Below, piece after piece: positions 35,725 through 43,726 of a stretch of 64,000 bases of DNA. A program made the translations under genes and the position numbers. Each line of letters begins with the position of its first letter. The stretch's first letter is position 1. The stretch is from Chitinophaga sp. sic0106 (GTDB taxonomy: Bacteria > Bacteroidota > Bacteroidia > Chitinophagales > Chitinophagaceae). Below the pieces are notes generated by a model. That model saw only the letters and a program-made list of their open reading frames with translations, was not told where the DNA came from and made no database searches. Location of the stretch: contig NZ_JAHUWJ010000017.1 in assembly GCF_019219075.1 (NCBI RefSeq), positions 81,825 to 145,824 on the forward strand, written 5' to 3'.

Positions 35725-37611
35725 ATGAGATCATGGCTGCTGTTGGCCTGTGCCACACTGTTATTTCCCTTAGTAACAAAAGCCATCAACCAGGATTCAC
35801 TCTGGATGTATGAGCACTACACCAAGAAGGAAATGTATATTCCTATGCGCGACGGCGTGAAGCTTTTCACCTCCATTTACATTCCCAAGGATCAGTCGGA
35901 AAAGCATCCGATCCTGATGACCCGCACCCCTTACAGCTGTGCGCCTTACGGAGAAACCACTTACCGTCCGTTTTACCGGAACCACTACAACCGGTACCTG
36001 AAAGAGGGCTACATCATGGTGATCCAGGATGTGCGCGGTACCTGGATGAGTGAAGGCAAGTTTGTGAACGTGCGTCCTTACAATCCGAAGAAGGGCAAGA
36101 AAGATATTGATGAAGCCAGCGATACATACGACACCATTGACTGGCTCACCAAAAACGTAGCTGGCAACAACGGTAATGTGGGTATCTTCGGCATCTCCTA
36201 CCCTGGCTTTTACAGTACCATGGCCTCTCTTAGCGGCCATCCTGCGCTGAAAGCCGTAAGTCCGCAGGCACCGGTTACTGACTGGTTCATTGGCGACGAT
36301 TTCCATCACAACGGCGCCTTCTTTATTTCAGATGCATTTTCTTTCTACACGGTATTTGACCATCCACACCCAAAGCCTACCACACAAGGTCCTAAAGGGT
36401 TTGACTGGCCTAACCGCGACAACTACAAATTTTACCTGGAAACAGGCCCGCTGAAAAATTTCGCTAAAATCATCGGCGACAGCGTTGCCTTCTGGCATGA
36501 AATGTATGAGCACCCTAACTACGACGACTATTGGAAAGCGCGCAACGTGCGTCCTTACCTGACCGACGTAAAGCCAGCCATGCTGGAAGTAGGCGGCGTA
36601 TTTGATGCCGAAGACTGCTTTGGGGCATGGAATACCTACAAAGCCATAGAAACACAGAGCAAAGGCGCTAACAACCGCATTGTAATGGGTCCCTGGTACC
36701 ATGGTCAGTGGGCATCCAACGACGGTACTCACCTGGGCAATGTTCGTTTCGGCAGCAATACTTCCGAGTATTACGCCAACAACATTGAAATTCCTTTCTT
36801 CAACTACTACCTGAAAGGGAAAGGGCAGGCACCTGATATCGCCGAAGCTACCATCTTCTTTACCGGTGAAAACAACTGGAAAAAATTACCGGCATGGCCT
36901 CCGGCAGACATGCAGGAAAAACCAATGTACCTGCAGCCTGATGGTGGTCTGGCATTCAGCAAACCTGCTGCCGGCAATAGCTTCAGTGAATATGTGAGCG
37001 ACCCAAATAAGCCAGTACCTTATACAGAAGATGTGCATTTTAGTCGCACCATCAACTACATGACCGACGATCAGCGCTTTGCCAGCCGCCGTCCGGATGT
37101 AGCCGTATTTGAGTCTGTTATCCTGGACCAGGATGTAACCCTGGCTGGCCCAGTGATTGCGGATCTGATTGCCAGCACCAGCGGTACTGATGCTGACTTT
37201 GTGGTAAAACTGATTGACGTATTTCCGGATGATTTCAAGTATGATGAAGATGCGCCTTCCGAGCATCGCCGTGTGCCTTCTGCCACTTATCCGATGGGAG
37301 GCTACCAGATGCTGGTACGCGGAGAGATTATGCGTGGTAAGTTCCGCAACAGCTTTGAAAAGCCTGAGGCGTTTGTGCCTGATCAGCCCTCAGCAGTGAA
37401 ATTCACCCTGCCTGACGTGGCGCATACCTTCAAAAAAGGTCATCGTATTATGATTCAGGTGCAGAGCAGCTGGTTCCCGCTGGTAGATCGTAACCCGCAA
37501 CAGTTTATGGACATCTATAAGGCGGATGCGAAGGACTTTAAGAAAGCGAATATCCGTATTTACCATGATGCGGCGCATCCGAGCAGTGTGGTGTTGCCGA
37601 TTTTGAAATAA
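35725..37611 (+). CDS. Secreted CocE/NonD (S15 X-Pro dipeptidyl-peptidase) family hydrolase
   Basis: 628 residues with a signal peptide (MRSWLLLACATLLFPLVTKA). The alpha/beta-hydrolase core starts at MRDGVKLFTSIYIPKD, has the oxyanion-side DVRGTWMSEG, and the nucleophile in GIFGISYPGFYS. The C-terminal galactose-binding-like jelly roll starts around residue 440 and ends with HDAAHPSSVVLP. Relatives are alpha-amino-acid ester hydrolases, cocaine esterase and dipeptidases; the true substrate cannot be told. It faces a bidirectional terminator shared with the next gene. Confidence 0.92.
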   Translation: MRSWLLLACATLLFPLVTKAINQDSLWMYEHYTKKEMYIPMRDGVKLFTSIYIPKDQSEKHPILMTRTPYSCAPYGETTYRPFYRNHYNRYLKEGYIMVIQDVRGTWMSEGKFVNVRPYNPKKGKKDIDEASDTYDTIDWLTKNVAGNNGNVGIFGISYPGFYSTMASLSGHPALKAVSPQAPVTDWFIGDDFHHNGAFFISDAFSFYTVFDHPHPKPTTQGPKGFDWPNRDNYKFYLETGPLKNFAKIIGDSVAFWHEMYEHPNYDDYWKARNVRPYLTDVKPAMLEVGGVFDAEDCFGAWNTYKAIETQSKGANNRIVMGPWYHGQWASNDGTHLGNVRFGSNTSEYYANNIEIPFFNYYLKGKGQAPDIAEATIFFTGENNWKKLPAWPPADMQEKPMYLQPDGGLAFSKPAAGNSFSEYVSDPNKPVPYTEDVHFSRTINYMTDDQRFASRRPDVAVFESVILDQDVTLAGPVIADLIASTSGTDADFVVKLIDVFPDDFKYDEDAPSEHRRVPSATYPMGGYQMLVRGEIMRGKFRNSFEKPEAFVPDQPSAVKFTLPDVAHTFKKGHRIMIQVQSSWFPLVDRNPQQFMDIYKADAKDFKKANIRIYHDAAHPSSVVLPILK

Positions 37612-37629
37612 GCTATATTACTATTTTAT

Positions 37630-37672
37630 TTAGGGGAGATGATCAGGCCAGCGGCCCGGTCATCTCCCCTAA
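37630..37672. terminator. Bidirectional terminator
   Basis: A 13-bp stem (37630-37642 with 37660-37672) around an inner GGCC-AGC-GGCC hairpin, flanked by T-rich and A-rich sequence. It lies between convergent genes. Confidence 0.82.
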
Positions 37673-37677
37673 AATTT

Positions 37678-38874
37678 TTATTTTTTGGTGTAAAACTGGT
37701 ACTTTCCCCCACCACCCCACTCAATCCAATCCGAGGCACCACCGTCCAGTGTTTTCAGCGCTATTTGTACAAAACCATATTTTGCCAGGTTATACCGCAG
37801 GCCTATACGCAGGTACCATTTGCCTTTCTGATCATCTTTTTGCACCAGGTAGCCACCGGCCTGCGTGATAATATCAAAGCGGCTGATATGGATCATATGG
37901 CTGCCGTGAATGCCCATGAGCATTTTATCGCCGGTGCTCACTTTACCGTAGCGGCCCTGATAGATGTAACCCAGACTTCCGTCGTAAAAGCCATCCAAAC
38001 CTGCGCCCACACTACCGAAATTGCTGTAGCGGTAACTATAGTCCAATGCCAGCGAAGCGGTGCCGTAGGAGGCGTTGACGCCCATATCGCTGCCGAGTTG
38101 CACCATACCAACGGCGCCGTATATACTGAGCTGGTGATAATGTTTCACCGGTGTAATGGGTTTCATGATATAGGTTGGCCGGCGGGGGGCTATATAGTTG
38201 CTATCGATCTGGGTACGGAATATTTTGGAGATGGAATTGTAGTTATAGCGCAAGCCCACGTTGAACCCCACCATGTTCAGGCCCATGTTAGGTGTATACA
38301 TTCGCCCGTTGGAGAAGTGTGTAAGATCCAGGCCATATACGATATCGAAGGTATTGGAGACTTTCCATACACCGCCTACATCCAGATTAAAATACACGTC
38401 CATTTTGGAACCGATGGCGTCATTATTAGGATTTTTGATGGAGTCGTACGGAGCCAGGTCGTAGGTGACACCGAGTGATAGTCCTGCTACGAAGTGGTGT
38501 TTGGGACGGTGATGGAAGGGTGCATAGAAAAACCCATAAAACCCGCTGGGGTTACCTAATTCGACCGGGTCGCCAATATTGCCTGTATAAAACCCTACAC
38601 CATAGCTGGGGCAACCGAATACCCGTTGCCAGTTTTGGCGGCCGGCAGACTGCCATCCCAGGCGAAGTTCGAAAGAATGGTAACCACCGTCCAGGGCTGA
38701 ACGTAGTTCATCTCCCGCATAAATGTGTTTTCCGGTGTGGTACTTAAGTTCCAGGTATTTGTGGCTGCCAAGGTTAGGGTCCTGTTTGGCTTTGAGCCAT
38801 AAGTCGGTGGTATCCTGTGCAAAGATTAAAGCCGGCAGGAACAGCAGGTAACAAAGTACAGATAATTGCTTCAT
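37678..38874 (-). CDS. PagL-like acyloxyacyl hydrolase / lipid A deacylase family
   Basis: 398 residues with a signal peptide (MKQLSVLCYLLFLPALIFAQ). The body is amphipathic beta-strand rich. The motif LTHFSNGRMYTPNMGLNMVGFNVGL (split over about residues 200-224) resembles the active-site H-x-S-N...N-x-G-x-N region of PagL, an outer-membrane lipid A 3-O-deacylase. Family members in Bacteroidota are longer than PagL (about 150-170 residues in the enzyme core). Activity on this organism's lipid A is inferred only. Confidence 0.8.
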   Translation of the reverse strand: MKQLSVLCYLLFLPALIFAQDTTDLWLKAKQDPNLGSHKYLELKYHTGKHIYAGDELRSALDGGYHSFELRLGWQSAGRQNWQRVFGCPSYGVGFYTGNIGDPVELGNPSGFYGFFYAPFHHRPKHHFVAGLSLGVTYDLAPYDSIKNPNNDAIGSKMDVYFNLDVGGVWKVSNTFDIVYGLDLTHFSNGRMYTPNMGLNMVGFNVGLRYNYNSISKIFRTQIDSNYIAPRRPTYIMKPITPVKHYHQLSIYGAVGMVQLGSDMGVNASYGTASLALDYSYRYSNFGSVGAGLDGFYDGSLGYIYQGRYGKVSTGDKMLMGIHGSHMIHISRFDIITQAGGYLVQKDDQKGKWYLRIGLRYNLAKYGFVQIALKTLDGGASDWIEWGGGGKYQFYTKK

Positions 38875-38978
38875 AATGCCATTGGTATTCCACCCACAAC
38901 AAATGGCAGATTGATTTTGTTGGATTTACTTAACTTGCGTCCGGAACCCTTATATAACAAAGGCTATCAATAAAATTT

Positions 38979-39701
38979 ATGCTAAAGAAATACATCCTCC
39001 TTGGAGCACTGGGATTATTATCTGTAAAAGGTTTCAGCCAAACTAAACCTGCTGCAAAGCCGGCAGCCAAAACGGCTGTTAAACCGGTGAATAAATCGGT
39101 ATTAAAAAACCGTCTGGATAGTGTAAGCTATGGGATTGGCTTAAGCATTGCGGAAAACATCAAAGCACAGGATATGGGCAACGTGAATGTAGCGATGCTC
39201 AGCAGGGCTATCAGCGATGTGCTCAAAAAGAATCCTCAGTTATTAACTAAAGAACAAGCAGATATGAGTATCAGTAATTATTTACAGCAACTGAAAGCAG
39301 AGAAATTTGCTAAGAACAGGGAAGTTGGTGAAAAATTCCTGGCAGCCAATAAAACGAAACCAGGTGTGGTAACGCTGCCTAGCGGTCTGCAATACCAGAT
39401 CATCAAAGAAGGCGATGGTGCCAAGCCAACCCTGAATGATAAAGTTAAAACGCACTATCATGGTACTTTGATTGATGGTACTGTGTTTGATAGCTCTGTG
39501 GAAAGAGGCGAGCCGATTTCTTTCCCGGTGAGTGGTGTGATCAAGGGCTGGACAGAGGCGCTGCAGCTGATGCCGGTTGGATCTAAATGGAAGCTCTTTA
39601 TTCCTGCGGATCTGGCTTATGGCGATCGTCAGGCGGGACCAAAGATTGGCCCGGGCAGTGCGCTGGTATTTGATGTAGAGCTGCTGGAGATTGTGAAGTA
39701 G
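38979..39701 (+). CDS. Exported FKBP-type peptidyl-prolyl cis-trans isomerase
   Basis: 240 residues with a signal peptide (MLKKYILLGALGLLSVKGFSQ), then an Ala/Lys/Pro-rich linker (22-38). An FKBP N-terminal dimerisation region follows (RLDSVSYGIGLSIAENIK) and the FKBP domain (about 140-240: VKTHYHGTLIDGTVFDSS, GVIKGWTEALQLMPVGSKWKL, GPGSALVFDVELLEI). It helps fold envelope proteins, as FkpA/Mip-type enzymes do. A single gene with its own terminator. Confidence 0.93.
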   Translation: MLKKYILLGALGLLSVKGFSQTKPAAKPAAKTAVKPVNKSVLKNRLDSVSYGIGLSIAENIKAQDMGNVNVAMLSRAISDVLKKNPQLLTKEQADMSISNYLQQLKAEKFAKNREVGEKFLAANKTKPGVVTLPSGLQYQIIKEGDGAKPTLNDKVKTHYHGTLIDGTVFDSSVERGEPISFPVSGVIKGWTEALQLMPVGSKWKLFIPADLAYGDRQAGPKIGPGSALVFDVELLEIVK

Positions 39702-39722
39702 TAAACGATCAGAGATCATTAT

Positions 39723-39760
39723 AACAGGCTGTTTCAAAATTGAAACAGCCTGTTTTTTTT
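39723..39760 (+). terminator. Terminator of the FKBP gene
   Basis: A 14-bp perfect stem (39723-39736 with 39741-39754, loop AAAT) running into eight T. Confidence 0.94.
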
Positions 39761-39848
39761 GGATTTGGGAGAGGGCCACCAGGTCCCCCTCCGGTGGTGT
39801 GGTGGGCTATACGGGCGGTAGCCCATCAACAGTTGCGTGTTTAGGTAT

Positions 39849-41048
39849 TTAGTTGTTTAGTTGTAAAGATGCGGGACCAAATTCTTCGAAGTGAATGGAG
39901 GCGGTGTTGATGCCGTTTTCCACGAGGAAGCCGTAGTGTTTTTTGATGAATGGTGTGGGTCCGCAGATGTAGTACTCAGCGTTTTCCTGCAGCACTTCGT
40001 CTTTGATGGCTGCGAGGTCGACCCAGCCGGTATATTGCGCCTTTACTTCGGGTTGGTCGTAAAATATATGGTGATTGAAGTTGTTGTGATTATCTGCCAG
40101 GGTGGCCAGTTGGTCTTTGAAGGCGTGTACCGACTCGTTGCGGCAGCCGTGTACCCAGGTGATGGCGGTATGGGGTTGTTTTACCGTAAGTGCTTCCAGC
40201 ATGGCCATGAGAGGTGTTTGTCCTACCCCGCCACTGATGAATACTTTAGGTCGCTCGTTGGTATGGTCCAAATAAAACGTACCGGCGGGTGCGGATAATT
40301 CCACTATTTCTCCTTCGCTGATATGATCATGGAGGCGGTTGCTGATCAGGCCATCCGGGTGAACGGCTCCAGCTTCTCTTTTTACGGAGATGCGGTAGTA
40401 TTGGCCGTTAGGTGCACAGGAAATGCTGTATTGGCGGGGTTGCAGTAAGTTCAGTTCCGGCAGGAACAGACGCAGACTGATGTACTGGCCTGGCTGAAAA
40501 TCGGCTACAGGTCCATTATCTGCCGGGTAAAGGTAGAAAGATGTTATTTCTGCTGATTCGGGTACTTTCTGTTTTACTACGAAAGGTTTCCAACCTGTCC
40601 AGCCGCCATTTTTTTCCAGTTGTTTATTATAGAGAGATTGTTCATGGCCGCTCATGATGCCTGCCAGTTGGTTATAGGCGGTTGCCCAGGCTTCGATGAG
40701 TGCTGGTGTGGCGGCATCTCCCAATACTTCAGAGATGGATGCCAGCAGGTGTTTACCTACGATGGCGTAATGTTCCGCGCGGATACTGAGACTGGTGTGT
40801 TTGTGTCCGATGCTGTCGACAACCGGCATGAGTACAGCCGGGTTATCGATATGCTCCGCATAGGCCAGTACGGCCATGGCGAGGGCGGTATGTTGTTTTC
40901 CATTTACCTGGTTGCCCATGTTGAATACGTGCCTGAGTTCCGGGTTATGGGTAAACATTCTGTTATAGAAGTGAGAGGTGAGTAATACACCGTGTTCTTT
41001 GAGCACTGGCACAGTTGCTTTTACGAGTTGTTTCTGATCCGCTGTCAT
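39849..41048 (-). CDS. hmp: Flavohemoglobin, nitric oxide dioxygenase
   Basis: Converts NO to nitrate with O2 and NAD(P)H. The 399 residues hold a globin domain (1-140, proximal His in IRAEHYAIVGKHLL), an FAD domain (about 150-255, PRQYSISCAPNGQYYRISVKRE) and an NAD domain (FISGGVGQTPLMAML, then YYICGPTPFIKKHY). An Rrf2-type regulator lies 62 bp upstream on the same strand, and a 26-bp dyad shared with that regulator's own promoter region lies between them. Expression is therefore probably induced by NO. Confidence 0.96.
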   Translation of the reverse strand: MTADQKQLVKATVPVLKEHGVLLTSHFYNRMFTHNPELRHVFNMGNQVNGKQHTALAMAVLAYAEHIDNPAVLMPVVDSIGHKHTSLSIRAEHYAIVGKHLLASISEVLGDAATPALIEAWATAYNQLAGIMSGHEQSLYNKQLEKNGGWTGWKPFVVKQKVPESAEITSFYLYPADNGPVADFQPGQYISLRLFLPELNLLQPRQYSISCAPNGQYYRISVKREAGAVHPDGLISNRLHDHISEGEIVELSAPAGTFYLDHTNERPKVFISGGVGQTPLMAMLEALTVKQPHTAITWVHGCRNESVHAFKDQLATLADNHNNFNHHIFYDQPEVKAQYTGWVDLAAIKDEVLQENAEYYICGPTPFIKKHYGFLVENGINTASIHFEEFGPASLQLNN

Positions 41049-41067
41049 CTGTTATCTGTTTTAAAAT

Positions 41068-41093
41068 ATTAAAAGACTTTTTTGTCCTTTATT
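41068..41093. promoter_or_regulatory. Candidate Rrf2 operator upstream of hmp
   Basis: Half-sites ATTAAAAGAC (41068-41077) and GTCCTTTATT (41084-41093) flank TTTTTT. The 10-6-10 geometry and half-site are shared with the dyad at 41594-41619. It lies 20-45 bp before the hmp start. Confidence 0.7.
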
Positions 41094-41110
41094 TTTTCAA
41101 AAAAAAGGAA

Positions 41111-41548
41111 CTATTTATTGAGGGTAAATTTTCCTTTAATCAGGCCCAGGTTGAATTTACCGATGGTGGTATGATTCAGCATGTGGGTGATCTGGTTTCT
41201 AACTTTTTTAAATTCATCATGGAGCGGGCATGGATTGCTTTCTGAGCAATAGGTTAATCCGAGGCCACAGCCGGTAAAAATTTCGTTGCCATCTACGGCG
41301 GATACGATATCGGCGAGCGGTCGGTTGAGTGATACTGCATCGAAGTAGAAGCCACCGTTAGGTCCTTTTACGGATTGTATTAATCGCTCCCGGCTTAGTT
41401 TCTGGAGAATCTTTGCCAGAAAGGCTTCCGGTGAATTTATCTGTTCCGCGATTTCTTTGATGCCTACCTTTTGTCCTTCATGTGACTTTTGTGCCACATA
41501 AAAAACTGCACGCATTGCGTACTCGCATGTTTTAGAAAAGATAGCCAT
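41111..41548 (-). CDS. Rrf2-family regulator, probable NO sensor (NsrR-like)
   Basis: 145 residues. The winged-helix N-terminus (MAIFSKTCEYAMRAVFYVAQ, then VGIKEIAEQINSPEAFLAKILQKL) and wing (VKGPNGGFYF) are typical of Rrf2. Three cysteines in CGLGLTYCSESNPC can hold an iron-sulfur cluster, as in NsrR. Next to hmp it probably represses hmp and itself until NO destroys the cluster. ATG 41548 is chosen because the family starts there; the upstream ATG 41605 would run into the candidate operator. Confidence 0.88.
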   Translation of the reverse strand: MAIFSKTCEYAMRAVFYVAQKSHEGQKVGIKEIAEQINSPEAFLAKILQKLSRERLIQSVKGPNGGFYFDAVSLNRPLADIVSAVDGNEIFTGCGLGLTYCSESNPCPLHDEFKKVRNQITHMLNHTTIGKFNLGLIKGKFTLNK

Positions 41549-41593
41549 GTAGTTGTTCGTAAAAGTTATCAATACAAAGGTAATTGCTGGATT

Positions 41594-41619
41594 AATAAAA
41601 GACAAAAATATCTTTTATT
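41594..41619. promoter_or_regulatory. Candidate Rrf2 autoregulatory operator
   Basis: AATAAAAGAC (41594-41603), AAAAAT, ATCTTTTATT (41610-41619): 9 of 10 positions of the dyad are symmetric. It lies 46-71 bp before the rrf2-type start and 89 bp before the divergent lipoprotein gene. Confidence 0.7.
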
Positions 41620-41707
41620 ATTTTTTTGAACTTGTCAAGTACTGTCATTTCCTTACTATATCAAATAATGAAAAATTTGCATCTTTGTAAAATAACCTAA
41701 ATCCTAT

Positions 41708-42574
41708 ATGAAAACAAAGTTTACCCGACTGGCAGCGGCAGCCCTGGCTTTATCGACTGTGATTAGCTCCTGTTCCAAGACTGATGATGCACCTCCTACC
41801 CCTATTGACCCGGTGGTAAGTGTATATTTCCCAACGGTGATTACGTATGATGGTATTCCACTGGATAGTTTTGTATATAATGCCGACTATACCGTCAGCA
41901 AGTTTTTTGCCGGTGATGAGGAGTCGAAAAAATTCACTTCTACCTACGAGTTCATGTATGACAACGACAAAGTTTGTCGCAAAGTGAAACGTACGGAAAC
42001 ACATGGTGTTGCGGTAGACACGCTGATTTACCAAACCAACAAAATCATGCGTGTAAGGTTGAATCCCAATGCGGCGAAGCCGGATACGGTTATTATCTCC
42101 CTGAATGCCAACAAACAGGTATTATTGGTAGGTACCAAGGATACACTGCCAACGGCTACCCCAGGTAGTCGCATCCTGAGCTACCTGGAATTTACGTACA
42201 ACAACGGTAACATTGCTACGTTTACCAACAAGGACGCCAGCTTTTACCAAAATGAGAATGGCTCCGGCAGCAGCGTTTTTACTATCAGCGCTAATTATAC
42301 TTATGACGACAAGGTCAATACGCTGAAACCATTTTTTGTAGCGAATCCGGCAATGTATTATTATTTCTATGAGGGCGCTGCAGTAACATTTAGCTGCGGC
42401 AATAACAATATCACAAAAATGGAAGCTACCATTGCTAGCGGCGGTACTGCCATGCCATTAACGTATAATTTCACTGCTACATTTGATGAAACGAATGGGA
42501 CATTGAAGGAGCAGAAAAGGAATGATGGTGAGGGGGTAACGACGATTGGGTATAAGTGGGTGAAGGCGAATTAA
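41708..42574 (+). CDS. Putative lipoprotein, unknown function
   Basis: 288 residues with a signal peptide ending in lipobox-like VISSC (Cys about 22), so probably membrane-anchored by lipid. The body has Tyr-rich beta strands (STYEFMYDNDKVCRKV, YLEFTYNNGNIATFTNKD) reminiscent of the YD-like repeats of Bacteroidota surface proteins. No family is firmly recognised. It is divergent from the Rrf2-type regulator and might share its control region. Confidence 0.78.
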   Translation: MKTKFTRLAAAALALSTVISSCSKTDDAPPTPIDPVVSVYFPTVITYDGIPLDSFVYNADYTVSKFFAGDEESKKFTSTYEFMYDNDKVCRKVKRTETHGVAVDTLIYQTNKIMRVRLNPNAAKPDTVIISLNANKQVLLVGTKDTLPTATPGSRILSYLEFTYNNGNIATFTNKDASFYQNENGSGSSVFTISANYTYDDKVNTLKPFFVANPAMYYYFYEGAAVTFSCGNNNITKMEATIASGGTAMPLTYNFTATFDETNGTLKEQKRNDGEGVTTIGYKWVKAN

Positions 42575-42586
42575 ATTTTATAAGAT

Positions 42587-42618
42587 TAAAGCGGCTACCA
42601 GGCTTGGTATCCGCTTTA
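42587..42618 (+). terminator. Probable terminator of the lipoprotein gene
   Basis: A 13-pair stem with one mismatch (42587-42599 with 42606-42618); the T-tract is weak. The remainder of the 256-bp gap to 42830 is AT-rich and shows nothing else. Confidence 0.6.
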
Positions 42619-42830
42619 TCTTATGTGACCAGTTAAATAAAATACCCATCTACATTTTTACTTAAAATAAAGTTCTGATCATTTTGTCTAAATAATTGGG
42701 TTCACCTCAAATCTGGGGCATGATCCTTAATCAGTTCTTAACTATATTTGATAAAATGGTGAGAATATAATTATCAATTTGATTCTCCGGTTTTAAAGTT
42801 TACACACTTAGTGAGACAGTCCCCAGATAT

Positions 42831-43256
42831 TCATTGAGCCCTGTCTTTCCTTTCCAATCTTCGTCTATGCAGCTCAATTATGATACTAGTGATTATCAAG
42901 CTTAATAGTGTTATAATATGAATCAGCTTGTTATTTTCATTCACAGCAGATCTTTCTTTTGTCCCGAACAGCTCCAATGTTAAAAAATCGCGATCAGCCC
43001 AAAATGAAAGGAGATTGATTATTAAGAGGCATATCAATCCATCAATGATAAATTTCAAAATAAGGCCGATGGAAAATCTCTTAGCAAATAGTTGTACTAT
43101 TGGATATAAGAATAGCCCTAGACTTAAGCCTTCAATATAAAACCACAATAAATACGAAAATATCTCTGTTGAATAGTAATGAAAAAACCTGAGTACCATT
43201 AATACCGATAGGCAGCACACATTAAAAAACAAGATAAATATTATGGAATTTTTCAT
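42831..43256 (-). CDS. Small four-helix membrane protein (second candidate immunity protein)
   Basis: 141 residues with about four hydrophobic segments (5-25, 33-53, 65-85, 110-128) and a basic C-terminus (HRRRLERKDRAQ). No family is recognised. It is the last gene of the RHS operon, 46 bp after a protein of almost the same size and topology. AT-rich like its neighbour. The position suggests a role linked to the RHS tip, but this is inferred from layout only. Confidence 0.65.
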   Translation of the reverse strand: MKNSIIFILFFNVCCLSVLMVLRFFHYYSTEIFSYLLWFYIEGLSLGLFLYPIVQLFAKRFSIGLILKFIIDGLICLLIINLLSFWADRDFLTLELFGTKERSAVNENNKLIHIITLLSLIITSIIIELHRRRLERKDRAQ

Positions 43257-43302
43257 TTTTAGTAATCACAAATTCTGTTTCTTCCGATATTCACAAGTGA
43301 TG

Positions 43303-43725
43303 TTATTGAGTTACCAAAAATCGCAACACTTTCTTTTTCAAAAACTGAAAAAGAAAAAGTAGAAAAATATTTTCAGTTGCACTTAGTAGCGCAACTGCTT
43401 CCGGCTGATAGTGGTAATTGTTAAAGAAAACAATAATCATGATACTTAGAAAGTAAATTAAAACATCTAGAACACCTCCCAGGGTCCATAATATTTTAGA
43501 ATTCGTACCAATGGAATGTGTAACCCAACAGGCACATATAGAATAAATTAATGGCCACATTTGCATGGACATCCAACCCATTGTTGTTAGATTGTCCTGA
43601 TACCTAATTCTAGAAAATTCACTCAAGATGATAAAAGTCAACCTAAATCGTAAAAAGCTAATAACGATGCATACCAATAGCACGTAGACTAAAATCCTTA
43701 ACATACTAACTATTCTCAATTTCAT
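43303..43725 (-). CDS. Small four-helix membrane protein (candidate immunity protein)
   Basis: 140 residues with about four hydrophobic segments (8-30, 49-70, 78-103, 112-130) and short charged loops. No family is recognised. Its ATG follows the RHS stop codon after a single base, so the two are probably translationally coupled. In polymorphic toxin loci the gene directly after the toxin tip usually encodes immunity, and a membrane immunity protein would fit a membrane-active tip. Local base composition is low: the 60 bases 43321-43380 contain 16 G/C by hand count. Confidence 0.7.
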   Translation of the reverse strand: MKLRIVSMLRILVYVLLVCIVISFLRFRLTFIILSEFSRIRYQDNLTTMGWMSMQMWPLIYSICACWVTHSIGTNSKILWTLGGVLDVLIYFLSIMIIVFFNNYHYQPEAVALLSATENIFLLFLFQFLKKKVLRFLVTQ

Positions 43726-43726
43726 A

